From Nocardia kruczakiae NBRC 101016 (GTDB lineage Bacteria; Actinomycetota; Actinomycetes; Mycobacteriales; Mycobacteriaceae), in assembly GCF_001612965.1 (NCBI RefSeq), contig NZ_BDBL01000039.1, positions 1-64,000 of the forward strand: a DNA stretch of 64,000 nucleotides, given 5' to 3'. The translations under genes were made by a program, and so were the position numbers. Below, piece after piece: positions 41,976 through 49,981 of the stretch (position 1 is the first letter of the stretch; each line of letters starts with the position of its first letter). The notes under the pieces were generated by a model. That model made no database searches. It was not told the DNA's origin and saw only the letters and a program-made list of their open reading frames with translations.

Positions 41976-43052
41976 ATGACAACGACCCGCGCCGGCGTAA
42001 CCGCCGCCGTCTGCACCGCCGCCTTCCTGGTGAGCGGATGCACCGCACTCGACACCCCGAGCCGCGCCGAGAACCACATCACCGCCGACTTCCGCTCCAC
42101 TGCGGGCATTTTCGACGGGAACCCGGTCACCGTGCTCGGGCTCCAGATCGGCACCGTGGACAAGATCATCCCGCACGGGGAGTACAACGAAGTCCACATG
42201 AGCATCGATGCTTCGGTGCAGATCCCCGAACACGTTGTCGCGGTCCTTGTTTCACCGTCGATCGTCACCAACCGTCACATCGAACTCACGCCCCGCTATA
42301 CCGGTGGTCCGACACTGCCGGCCGATGCGCACCTGACCGTGCAGCAGACCCGCACACCCGTCGAGCTGGACACGATGATCACAACGATCGACCAGTTCGC
42401 CGCCGCCCTGAAACCCGAACCCGGCGCCGAAATCGGCCCGCTCTCGGGACAGCTGCTCTACTCCATGGTCGACGGACAGGGGCAGAAGATCCACGACACC
42501 CTGGCGGCCCTGTCCGGAGCCCTGAAGGTCGGCGTCGGCAACGGCGATGCGATCGCCGGCATCATCAGCAAAATCGACGAATTGACGACGATGCTGGCCG
42601 ACAACGACCATTCGGTGCGCGAGTTCAGCGACACAATGACACAGCTGTCGAACTTGCTGGCCGAACAAGCACCAGGACTGCAAGCAACTCTCGACCAGCT
42701 CAACGGGATGCTGGCCAACACCAGCGGAACCCTGAGCCGGTATCAGGACCAGCTCGCGGGAACACTGTCGAACCTGACCAGCGTCACGGCCCAGCTGCGC
42801 GCCAACGCCGCCGGAGTGACGGAAACGGTGGACCTCGCTCCGCTGCTGCTGCAAAACCTCGACCGATCGATGAACCGAAGCCAGGGATTCATGCGCGGCC
42901 ATGTCGTGCTCGGCACCGCGCTCACCGGCGAGGTCGTCAGCCTCTTCTGTGAACGCATCCAGATGCGATCGGACGGCTGCCGCACGGGCCGCTTGGAAGA
43001 CTTCGGGCCCGACCTGGGACTCACCTCGGCACTTCTCGGACTGACACGATGA
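41976..43052 (+). CDS. Orphan MCE-family lipoprotein (MceE/LprN-like)
   Basis: The ATG at 41976 has GAGG 6 nt upstream, while a GTG at 41964 overlaps the previous stop. The first 22 residues end in a lipobox LVSGC (Cys22), so it is a lipoprotein. The MCE domain (ITADFRSTAGIFDGNPVTVLGLQIGTVDKI, HVVAVLVSPSIVTNRHIELTPRYTGG) is followed by a long helical region (GALKVGVGNGDAIAGIISKIDELTTML, DQLNGMLANTSGTLSRYQDQLAGTLSNL). This is the domain order of MceE subunits. MCE proteins carry lipids or hydrophobic molecules across the envelope. The usual six mce genes and YrbE permeases are absent. Confidence 0.85.
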   Translation: MTTTRAGVTAAVCTAAFLVSGCTALDTPSRAENHITADFRSTAGIFDGNPVTVLGLQIGTVDKIIPHGEYNEVHMSIDASVQIPEHVVAVLVSPSIVTNRHIELTPRYTGGPTLPADAHLTVQQTRTPVELDTMITTIDQFAAALKPEPGAEIGPLSGQLLYSMVDGQGQKIHDTLAALSGALKVGVGNGDAIAGIISKIDELTTMLADNDHSVREFSDTMTQLSNLLAEQAPGLQATLDQLNGMLANTSGTLSRYQDQLAGTLSNLTSVTAQLRANAAGVTETVDLAPLLLQNLDRSMNRSQGFMRGHVVLGTALTGEVVSLFCERIQMRSDGCRTGRLEDFGPDLGLTSALLGLTR

Positions 43053-43071
43053 AATAGTAAGGAGCCCAGCG

Positions 43072-44232
43072 GTGTTCGAGCCCTGCCCGGGAAATTACGT
43101 CTGGAATCTCTCGATCAATCTGGCGCTCGCGCAGGGCGCCGCGATCGGGGAGATCGACGAAGTATGCCGCCCCCTGATCGGTGCCGAACCGGATTCGGGG
43201 CAGTTGTTCGCGAGCCTGTGCGCGGTCGCGGATCGCGTCCGCCGGCAGGCCGACGTGGATGTTACTGCGGGCCATAAGCTTTCGGCGGCGACGAGATACC
43301 GCCGTGCATCGATCTGCTACCTGACCGCAGAGCGGATGCAGAGCCGGTCGTTCGAGCCGTGGACAGTGGCTTACCGTAACGGTCTCGACTGCTTCCGTAG
43401 GTCGGTCGAGCTCGGTGGTGATCGGTGTGAGTTCGTCGAAGTTCCGTACCGTGACGGCGATATCGACACCACCTTGCCCGGCCTGCTCCTACCAGCGGAC
43501 GGCGATGGCCCGACGCCATACATGGTGCAGTTCAACGGCCTCGACTCGACCAAGGAGATGGTCTACGGCACCGGCCTGGCCCAGCAATACCGCAAGCGCG
43601 GAATTTCCACCCTCATCATCGACCAGCCCGGCACAGGGGAGCCACTGCGACTCCATGGGATGACCGGCATCGCCGAGGCCGAGCGCTACGGGTCCGCCTG
43701 CGTCGACTACCTTGCCGAGCGGTCCGACTGCGACACGGAGCGGATCGGCGTCGGCGGCTGGTCGCTCGGCGGCTACTTCGCACCCCGCGCCGCCGCCTTC
43801 GAACCCCGATTCAGCCTCTGTGCCGCGTGGGGCGCCATCTACGACTGGGGTGAATTGCAGCGCACCCGTCGGGAGCGTCAACGCACGGGAACCGCGGAGC
43901 CGTCGGTAGCGCATTTTTGGGAGCACGTGATGTGGGTGTTCGGAAAGAAGTCGGTGGACGAGTTCGTCGACTTCGCCGCGTCGCTGACGATGGCCGAGGT
44001 TAGCGCGAAGATCGAGGTCCCTCTTCTGGTGGTCCATGGCGGCAACGATCGCCAAGTTTCGCCGGCCATGGCGCAGAAGCAGTACGACGCAGCCGTCAAT
44101 TCGCCGAACCGGCAGCTGAAGATCATGACCCTCGACGACGGGGGAGTCGAACACTGCGCCGCTGACAATATGTCGGCCACAGTCGACTTCATCGCGGACT
44201 GGGTGGCTGATCGGTTCGGCACCGGACGATAG
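43072..44232 (+). CDS. Alpha/beta hydrolase, DHPON-hydrolase-like (C-C bond hydrolase family)
   Basis: The GTG at 43072 follows TAAGGAG. The 386-residue protein has a long helical N-terminal part and an alpha/beta core: YMVQFNGLDSTKEMVYGTGLAQQYRKRGISTLIIDQPGTGEPLR, then the nucleophile elbow GVGGWSLGGYFAPRAAAF (Ser), the acid region LLVVHGGNDRQVSPAMAQKQY and a His in DDGGVEHCAADN. This resembles 2,6-dihydropseudooxynicotine hydrolase and FrsA-like enzymes, which cleave a C-C bond next to a carbonyl. In this operon it may release the side chain of a phenolic ketone. Substrate is inferred only. Confidence 0.82.
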   Translation: MFEPCPGNYVWNLSINLALAQGAAIGEIDEVCRPLIGAEPDSGQLFASLCAVADRVRRQADVDVTAGHKLSAATRYRRASICYLTAERMQSRSFEPWTVAYRNGLDCFRRSVELGGDRCEFVEVPYRDGDIDTTLPGLLLPADGDGPTPYMVQFNGLDSTKEMVYGTGLAQQYRKRGISTLIIDQPGTGEPLRLHGMTGIAEAERYGSACVDYLAERSDCDTERIGVGGWSLGGYFAPRAAAFEPRFSLCAAWGAIYDWGELQRTRRERQRTGTAEPSVAHFWEHVMWVFGKKSVDEFVDFAASLTMAEVSAKIEVPLLVVHGGNDRQVSPAMAQKQYDAAVNSPNRQLKIMTLDDGGVEHCAADNMSATVDFIADWVADRFGTGR

Positions 44233-44304
44233 TTGACGACGGGGTGGGCACTCACCCAGGTGACCGTCGTTGTCCTGTCGCGAACGCATACGGATGTGAT
44301 TCGA

Positions 44305-44342
44305 CGGCGGCACGACTCGGACCGGTCCGAGTCGTGCCGCCG
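44305..44342. terminator. Perfect 38-bp palindrome, bidirectional terminator
   Basis: The two arms 44305-44323 and 44324-44342 are exact complements (19 bp each, no separate loop), starting CGGCGGCACGACTCGGACC. It stands between the convergent hydrolase and SGNH genes, 73 bp after one stop and 16 bp after the other. TTGTTTCG follows on the plus side. Confidence 0.75.
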
Positions 44343-44357
44343 CGGTTGTTTCGTCGC

Positions 44358-45158
44358 TCAGACCGATGCGTTCGGAATGAGATCGACCGGGCCCAGATGT
44401 GGACGTTTGGCGACTCGCCCGTCGCCGGAGGACCTGCCGGTGAGGCGGCGAAGCAGCCACGGTGTCAGAAAGCCTGTTACCCAGCGCAGTTCGGCGGTAA
44501 CGGCCGCGGCGGTGCCGAGTTGTGGTGCAGCGGACGGAAGCGGTTCGGTCCAGCCGTTGCCGGACCCCGGCAGGTGCAGGACCTGGGCCAGTGCGTCGGC
44601 GAAACGCTGGTGCCCCAGCGGGGTGGCGTGCAAACGGTCCCAGGACCACATGCGCGGATCGGTCATCACGTCGTGGTCACCGGTTCCTGCCACCAGCACG
44701 CCATGGCGAGCGGCCGCATCCCGGATCACCTCGTTGAGCGCGGCTGTGCGCGGGCCGAGCACCCGGGCCAACGGAATGACGCGAGCGACATCGGGAAATG
44801 TCACAGTCGCCACGACCGCACCCTGGGCGGTCAGCTGCGCGAATGCCGCCTCGAGATGCTCACCGACGGCCTCGGCGTCGAAGTTCGGTCGCAACAGGTC
44901 GTTCCCGCCGGCGATCACCGTGGCGACATCCGGCTGAAGCGCTATCGCAGCGTCGAGCTGTTCGTAGCGGACTTGGCTTGCGAGCTTGCCTCGCACGGCC
45001 AGATTCGCATACTGCAACGCAGGATTGGACGCGGTCATCGTCGCGGCGAGCCGGTCGGCCAGGCCGACGAGTCCCGTGCTTTCATCGCCGTCGCCGAGTC
45101 CCTCACTCTGGCTGTCGCCCAACGCGACGTACCGAAAGAAATGCGTGGGTGTGCGCAC
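44358..45158 (-). CDS. SGNH/GDSL hydrolase
   Basis: The protein has 266 residues. Block I is YVALGDSQSEGLGDG (Ser), block II YANLAVRGKLASQV (Gly), block III VIAGGNDLLRP (Asn) and block V SWDRLHATPLGHQRFADAL (Asp and His). These are the four conserved blocks of SGNH esterases. No signal peptide is present. A similar gene is common beside catabolic clusters in Nocardia and Rhodococcus. It is convergent with the alpha/beta hydrolase across a strong palindrome. Confidence 0.88.
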   Translation of the reverse strand: MRTPTHFFRYVALGDSQSEGLGDGDESTGLVGLADRLAATMTASNPALQYANLAVRGKLASQVRYEQLDAAIALQPDVATVIAGGNDLLRPNFDAEAVGEHLEAAFAQLTAQGAVVATVTFPDVARVIPLARVLGPRTAALNEVIRDAAARHGVLVAGTGDHDVMTDPRMWSWDRLHATPLGHQRFADALAQVLHLPGSGNGWTEPLPSAAPQLGTAAAVTAELRWVTGFLTPWLLRRLTGRSSGDGRVAKRPHLGPVDLIPNASV

Positions 45159-45244
45159 CCTTGGCCTCCTGGGAAATTGGTTGAACAGCCCGAACGAGAT
45201 GTTCGGTTGCGAACTATCGGAGCGTGTCCGCCAGGCTCAGCACG

Positions 45245-45895
45245 TCACGGGACTTGATGTCCGGCAGCGAATTCGAGGGGCAGAGCGAGGCGGTTTCGTA
45301 GTTCGTCCAGACCTGTCGCGAAGGTCTCGCGTACCTCGACGCCGTGAGCGGTGATGTCGAAGATGGCGTGGTCGGTGTAGACGCGGCTGACGCAGTTGAT
45401 GCCGGTGAGGGGGTAGCTGCATTCGGGGACGAGTTTCGGGCGTCCGGATTTGTCGAACAGGGTCATCATCACGAAGACGCGTTTCGCGCCGATGGCGAGG
45501 TCCATGGCTCCGCCGACTGCCGGGATAGCGTCGGGTTGGCCGGTGTGCCAGTTGGCGAGATCGCCGGTCGCGCTGACTTGGAAGGCGCCGAGGACGCAGA
45601 CGTCGAGGTGGCCGCCGCGCATCATGGCGAAGGAGTCGGCGTGGTGGAAGTAGGCGGCGCCGGGCAGTTCGGTGACCGGTACTTTGCCGGCGTTGGTGAG
45701 GTCGGGGTCGATGTCGTGGCCGGTGGCGGCGGGGCCCATGCCGAGCATGCCGTTCTCGGTGTGCAGGGTGACGCCGAGTTCCAGGGTCAGGTGGTCGGCG
45801 ATCTTGGTGGGTTGGCCGATGCCGAGGTTGACGTAGGCGCCGCGGGGGATGTCTCGGGCGATGCGGGCGGCGAGTTGGTCGGAGGTCAGGGCCAT
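45245..45895 (-). CDS. 3-oxoadipate CoA-transferase subunit B
   Basis: The protein has 216 residues. The catalytic Glu is in TLHTENGMLGMGP (Glu47). LGIGQPTKIADHLTLELGV and GGHLDVCVLGAFQV are typical of family I CoA-transferase beta subunits. It moves CoA from succinyl-CoA to 3-oxoadipate together with subunit A, whose stop is 1 bp before this ATG. Similar CoA-transferases act on 3-oxoacids in general, and the thiolase and hydroxyquinol genes nearby support 3-oxoadipate. Confidence 0.9.
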   Translation of the reverse strand: MALTSDQLAARIARDIPRGAYVNLGIGQPTKIADHLTLELGVTLHTENGMLGMGPAATGHDIDPDLTNAGKVPVTELPGAAYFHHADSFAMMRGGHLDVCVLGAFQVSATGDLANWHTGQPDAIPAVGGAMDLAIGAKRVFVMMTLFDKSGRPKLVPECSYPLTGINCVSRVYTDHAIFDITAHGVEVRETFATGLDELRNRLALPLEFAAGHQVP

Positions 45896-45896
45896 G

Positions 45897-46589
45897 TCAG
45901 CGGGCTCCTTGCACGGTGTAGTGACGGGCCTGAGTCGCCACGATGCGGTCGACGTAGATGCCGGGTGTCACGATCGCTTCGGGGTCGAGGGTGCCGGCCG
46001 GTACGATGTCGGCGACCTGGACGACGGTGGTGGTGGCCGCGGTGGCCATGACGGGGCCGAAGTTGCGGGCGGTTTTGCGGTAGACGAGGTTGCCGAGCGT
46101 GTCGGCGCGGTGGGCGGCGATCAGGGCGATGTCGCCGCGCAATGGCATTTCCAGGACGTGGTCGCGGCCGTCGATGGTGCGGGTTTCCTTGCCTTCGGCC
46201 AGTATCGTGCCGACGCCGGTGGGGCAGTAGAAGGCGCCGATGCCCGCACCGGCGGCGCGCATTCTTTCGGCGAGTGTGCCCTGCGGAACGACCTCGAGTT
46301 CGACCTCGCCCGCGCGGTAGAGGCGATCGAAGACGTAGGAGTCGCTTTGGCGGGGGAACGAGCAGATCACCTTGCGCACGCGGCCTGCCGCGAGTAGCGC
46401 GGCGACGCCGACGTCGCCGTTTCCGGCGTTGTTGGACACGATCGTGAGGTCGGTGGCGCCGTGGCGGATCAGCGCGTCGATGAGATCGAACGGCATTCCC
46501 GCCAAGCCGAATCCACCGATCAATACTGTTGCACCGTCCGCGATTCCGGCGACCGCGTCGTCGGTGCTGGGGCAGAGGGCGGCGCTCAT
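45897..46589 (-). CDS. 3-oxoadipate CoA-transferase subunit A
   Basis: The protein has 230 residues. The oxyanion motif GGFGLAGMPFDLIDALIRHGATDLTIVSNNAG is the family I alpha signature. It also contains GAFYCPTGVGTILAEGKETRTIDG and YRKTARNFGPVMATAA. It overlaps the thiolase gene by 4 bp (ATGA) and is followed 1 bp later by subunit B, so thiolase-A-B are one operon. It catalyses activation of 3-oxoadipate, the step after maleylacetate reductase. Confidence 0.9.
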   Translation of the reverse strand: MSAALCPSTDDAVAGIADGATVLIGGFGLAGMPFDLIDALIRHGATDLTIVSNNAGNGDVGVAALLAAGRVRKVICSFPRQSDSYVFDRLYRAGEVELEVVPQGTLAERMRAAGAGIGAFYCPTGVGTILAEGKETRTIDGRDHVLEMPLRGDIALIAAHRADTLGNLVYRKTARNFGPVMATAATTTVVQVADIVPAGTLDPEAIVTPGIYVDRIVATQARHYTVQGAR

Positions 46590-47776
46590 CGGGTGGCCTC
46601 CAGGTTTTCCAGCACGACGGCCAGGCCTTGGCCGACGCCGATGCAGATCGCGGCGACGCCCCAGCGTTCATGGCGTTCGCGCAGCACCTTCGAGAGTGTG
46701 GCGAGGATGCGACCGCCGGAGGCGCCCAGCGGGTGGCCGAGGGCGATCGCGCCGCCACGGGTGTTGACGATCTCGGGGTCGATGTTCCAGGCGTCCACAC
46801 ACGCCAGTGATTGCACCGCGAACGCTTCGTTGAGTTCGACGGCACCGACCTGGCCCCAGTCGATACCCGCCCGCGCGAGCGCCCGGTTGGCGGCCTCGAC
46901 CGGTGCGTAACCGAACGCCTGCGGTTCCACGGCGTGGGCGCCGCGGCCCGCGATCCTGGCCACCGGAGCCACCCCGATCAGGTCGGCGGCGGCCGAACTG
47001 CCCAGCAGGACAGCCGAGGCGCCGTCGCTCAGCGGTGAGGCATTGCCGGCGGTGATCGTCCCGTCGGGGCGGAAACTCGGCTTCAGCCCTGCCACCTTGT
47101 CGAGGGTCGCATCGGGGCGGATGCCCTCGTCGCGCAGCAATTCCACGCCCTCGACGGGCACGACGAGGTCGTCGTAGAACCCGTCGTCCCATGCGGCGGC
47201 CGCGAGAGCGTGGGAGCGGACCGCGAAGGTGTCCTGCCGTTCGCGGCTGATCGAAAATCGTTGCGCGAGTTGCTCGTTGGCCTCGCCGAGGCTGACCGTC
47301 CACTCCGCCGGCATGCGTGGGTTGACCAGTCGCCAGCCCAGCGTTGTGGACACCAGTGTCGCGTCCCCGGCGGGGAATGTGCGGCCCGGTTTGGGCAATA
47401 CCCATGGCGCGCGGGTCATCGATTCGACGCCGCCGGTCAACACGAGGGTCGCGTCGCCGGTTTCGATCTGCCGGGAACCGATCATCGCCGCATCGAGCCC
47501 TGATCCGCAGAGCCGGTTGACGGTGGTGGCGGCAACGCTGACCGGAACTCCGGCCAGAAGCGCCGCCATGCGGCCGACGTTGCGGTTGTCCTCACCGGCG
47601 CCGTTGGCGTTGCCCCACACGACCTCGTCGATCGCCGCCGGATCCAGTCGGGGCGTTTTTGCGAGCGTGGCATGGATGACAGCGGCGGCGAGGTCGTCGG
47701 GCCTGGTTCCGGCCAGCGCGCCGTTGAAGCGGCCGAACGGGGTTCGCACCGCGGTGTAGAGGAGAGCTTCGGTCAC
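46586..47776 (-). CDS. 3-oxoadipyl-CoA thiolase
   Basis: The protein has 396 residues. The acylated Cys90 is in TVNRLCGSGLDAAMIGSRQIETGD. The catalytic His region is GGAIALGHPLGASGGRILATL, and the second Cys is in AAICIGVGQG. LNEAFAVQSLACVDAW is typical. It cleaves 3-oxoadipyl-CoA to acetyl-CoA and succinyl-CoA. It could be a general thiolase, but the linked CoA-transferase genes argue for the beta-ketoadipate role. It is divergent from the LysR gene with 71 bp between. Confidence 0.9.
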   Translation of the reverse strand: MTEALLYTAVRTPFGRFNGALAGTRPDDLAAAVIHATLAKTPRLDPAAIDEVVWGNANGAGEDNRNVGRMAALLAGVPVSVAATTVNRLCGSGLDAAMIGSRQIETGDATLVLTGGVESMTRAPWVLPKPGRTFPAGDATLVSTTLGWRLVNPRMPAEWTVSLGEANEQLAQRFSISRERQDTFAVRSHALAAAAWDDGFYDDLVVPVEGVELLRDEGIRPDATLDKVAGLKPSFRPDGTITAGNASPLSDGASAVLLGSSAAADLIGVAPVARIAGRGAHAVEPQAFGYAPVEAANRALARAGIDWGQVGAVELNEAFAVQSLACVDAWNIDPEIVNTRGGAIALGHPLGASGGRILATLSKVLRERHERWGVAAICIGVGQGLAVVLENLEATR

Positions 47777-47803
47777 CGCTTCGACGTTAGAGTCCAGTGT
47801 TTA

Positions 47804-47831
47804 TATCGTGAAGTATCTATTCTGCGCACGA
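47804..47831. promoter_or_regulatory. LysR-type operator candidate
   Basis: ATCGTG (47804-47809) and CACGAT (47826-47831) are inverted with 16 nt between, centred in the 71-bp divergent gap between the thiolase and LysR genes. LysR proteins usually bind such interrupted dyads there. Confidence 0.5.
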
Positions 47832-47847
47832 TTAGGATGTTTTCGAT

Positions 47848-48777
47848 ATGGATGTTCGGCACCTGCGTTACTTCGTCGCTGTCGCCGAGGAACAGCACTT
47901 CGGGCGGGCCGCCGCGCGCCTGCACATAGCTCAGCCGCCGCTATCGCAACAGATCCGCCAGCTGGAAGCGAATCTGGGCGTGCTCCTGTTCGAACGCACA
48001 ACCCGCAAGGTGGAGCTCACCGCCGCCGGGGCCGCCTACCTCGCCCGCGCACGGCAGATCCTCGCCTCGCTCGACGACGCCGCACGCGAGGTGCAACTGG
48101 TTGCGGCGGGCTCCGTCGGGCACTTGACCATCGGCTGCGTCGGCTCGGCGACATCCTCCCTGTTGCCGACGCTGTCGCGTCACCTCGCTACCGAACTGCC
48201 CGGAGTCGAGTTCGCCTTCCGCGGTGAGATGCTGGTCCCCGACCAGATCGAGGCGCTGCGCACCGGCGCCGTCGACATCGCGCTGCTGCGCCCACCGGTC
48301 ACCGACCGTTCCCTGGCCGTCGAGCCGCTCCGCGACGACGAACTCGTGCTCGCCACGCCCTCCGACCATCCCCTCGCCGCACTCGCGCACGTAGATGCCC
48401 GCGAGCTCGCCGACACCGACCTCATCGTGCACTCCGCCGACCGGGCATCGGTCATGTACGGCGTCGTGATGCGAATGCTGCGCGACGCCGGCATCCAACC
48501 CCGCATCCGATACCAGGTCGGCGAAACCTCGACTCTGGTCACTCTCGTCGCCGGCGGACTCGGCGTCGCGATCGTGCCCGCACCGGTATCCGCGCTCGCC
48601 CTCGACGGCGTAACCTACCGCCCGCTACGACCGACCACCACCGTCGGGCTCGCTCTCGCCTACCGCGCCGGCAGAACCGAACCACACCTCACCCGAAGCC
48701 TGGACGTCATCAAGAGACTGACCGCGACGAAAGATGTTCCATCGCAGCATCTTTCGCTGAATGAACCGAAGGTCTAG
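47848..48777 (+). CDS. LysR-family transcriptional regulator
   Basis: The protein has 309 residues. Residues 1-60 are the wHTH (MDVRHLRYFVAVAEEQHFGRAAARLHIAQPPLSQQIRQLEANLGVLLFERTTRKVELT). The rest is the co-inducer-binding domain (VGHLTIGCVGSATSSLLPTL, LVPDQIEALRTGAVDIALLRPPV, LVAGGLGVAIVPAPVSAL). Its divergent position to the thiolase/CoA-transferase operon suggests it controls that operon in response to a pathway metabolite, as PcaQ or CatR-like proteins do. Its end overlaps the XRE/cupin gene tail-to-tail by 4 bp. Confidence 0.9.
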   Translation: MDVRHLRYFVAVAEEQHFGRAAARLHIAQPPLSQQIRQLEANLGVLLFERTTRKVELTAAGAAYLARARQILASLDDAAREVQLVAAGSVGHLTIGCVGSATSSLLPTLSRHLATELPGVEFAFRGEMLVPDQIEALRTGAVDIALLRPPVTDRSLAVEPLRDDELVLATPSDHPLAALAHVDARELADTDLIVHSADRASVMYGVVMRMLRDAGIQPRIRYQVGETSTLVTLVAGGLGVAIVPAPVSALALDGVTYRPLRPTTTVGLALAYRAGRTEPHLTRSLDVIKRLTATKDVPSQHLSLNEPKV

Positions 48778-49526
48778 CTGCCGCGGCCTGATCGAGTCGG
48801 GTGGGAACGCGTCGTCGCGGTGCCGAGCAGATCCAGCGCATCGGCCGCATTCGTCACTCGTGGTGGTGATTCGGGGCCGGTCTCACCGAGTTGCGCGTCG
48901 ACCCATTCCCGGGTCGGGCCGGATTCGTGGCGGCCGGTGACGAACCACACTCCGCTCGCGCGCTGGTCGGACTGATTGACGTACATGTGCGGGCGAGTGG
49001 AGTCGAAGCAGAGTGAGTCGCCGGCGCTGACCGTGTATTTGTCGAAATCCAGCAGCAACGTCAATTCCCCGGAGAAGAGGTAGGCGTACTCGGTTCCGGA
49101 GTGCCGCATCGGCATTCGATCCACCGAGCTCGCAGCGCCGGGTTCGTATGTGACCAGCAGAGTGTCCGCACCGGCCCCCGACCCCACCGCGAGCCTTTCC
49201 CAGCGAACCCCGTTGGCCATCTCCAGCACCGGGTTGTCCGCCGCACGTTGAACGACTCCGCTCGGCCGAGTCGTGCCCGTCGACGACTCGTGCGCCGGTT
49301 CCGCACCGGAGGCGGTGCGACCGTACGAGATCCCCAGCAACTCGTCGAGTGAGACCTCGAGACGATTGACCAGAGCATAGAGAGTGCTCACCGACGGCTG
49401 GGACTTGTTGTTCTCGATCTGCGACAGCTGACTAGCGGAGATTCCGGCCGCCGCGGCCAGCGCGCGCAAGCTCAAACCTCGATCCAGGCGCGCCTGCTTC
49501 AAAGCCTGGCCGATCCGGTCCTGCAT
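48774..49526 (-). CDS. XRE-family regulator with cupin domain
   Basis: The ATG at 49526 (MQDRIGQALKQARLDRG) is preferred over 49559, giving 250 residues. Residues 6-62 are the HTH (LRALAAAAGISASQLSQIENNKSQPSVSTLYALVNRLEVSLDELLG). The C-terminal half is a cupin (TLLVTYEPGAASS, MRHSGTEYAYLFSGELTLLLD, YTVSAGDSLCFDSTRPHMYVNQS). Such regulators often control amine, polyol or aromatic transport and sense the ligand through the cupin. A perfect inverted repeat lies 51-71 bp upstream, and the importer gene follows divergently. Confidence 0.88.
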   Translation of the reverse strand: MQDRIGQALKQARLDRGLSLRALAAAAGISASQLSQIENNKSQPSVSTLYALVNRLEVSLDELLGISYGRTASGAEPAHESSTGTTRPSGVVQRAADNPVLEMANGVRWERLAVGSGAGADTLLVTYEPGAASSVDRMPMRHSGTEYAYLFSGELTLLLDFDKYTVSAGDSLCFDSTRPHMYVNQSDQRASGVWFVTGRHESGPTREWVDAQLGETGPESPPRVTNAADALDLLGTATTRSHPTRSGRGS

Positions 49527-49576
49527 GAGGCACCCCTGTCTACTCGCCCGGCTAATCAATCCTCGGTGAACACTAG

Positions 49577-49597
49577 CCGTTTATCTCCAATAAACGG
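49577..49597. promoter_or_regulatory. Inverted repeat CCGTTTAT-N5-ATAAACGG
   Basis: Perfect 8-bp arms (49577-49584 and 49590-49597) in the 455-bp gap between the XRE/cupin regulator and the divergent MFS importer. The place and form suit autoregulation by the XRE protein. The remainder of the gap has a promoter candidate at 49760 and no gene. Confidence 0.55.
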
Positions 49598-49759
49598 TAC
49601 CCGTACAGACGGCGGATACGAGCCGTCTGCCGTTCCTGATGTATTCGCCGTGGCGGACCGCATCGAATCTGCAACCTATACTGGATATGGCGCGGTCTTA
49701 CCGGTCTGCCCGTCCACTCTTACGCGATGGAGCTTATTTGTCGGACTGTTCGTCTGTGG

Positions 49760-49788
49760 TTGACATCACGCAACAGATGTTTAATGAT
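49760..49788 (+). promoter_or_regulatory. Candidate promoter of the MFS importer
   Basis: TTGACA (49760-49765), 17 nt, AATGAT (49783-49788). It lies about 195 bp before the gene start, so a long leader would be expected. Confidence 0.35.
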
Positions 49789-49981
49789 GCTGAACACGGC
49801 GTGGCGCCGGACTGTACTCGTCCGGATCGCACTCCTACGACAACACCTTCTGTCCGGCTGCGCCTCGGCGATTCATCGGCCGGGACCGACCCATACCTGC
49901 GGGGAGCGCTCGCCCCCGGTTTCGACGATCACCGCTGCCCGCGCTCGATGAGCCCTGGCAGCTCATATTGGAGGTACAACG

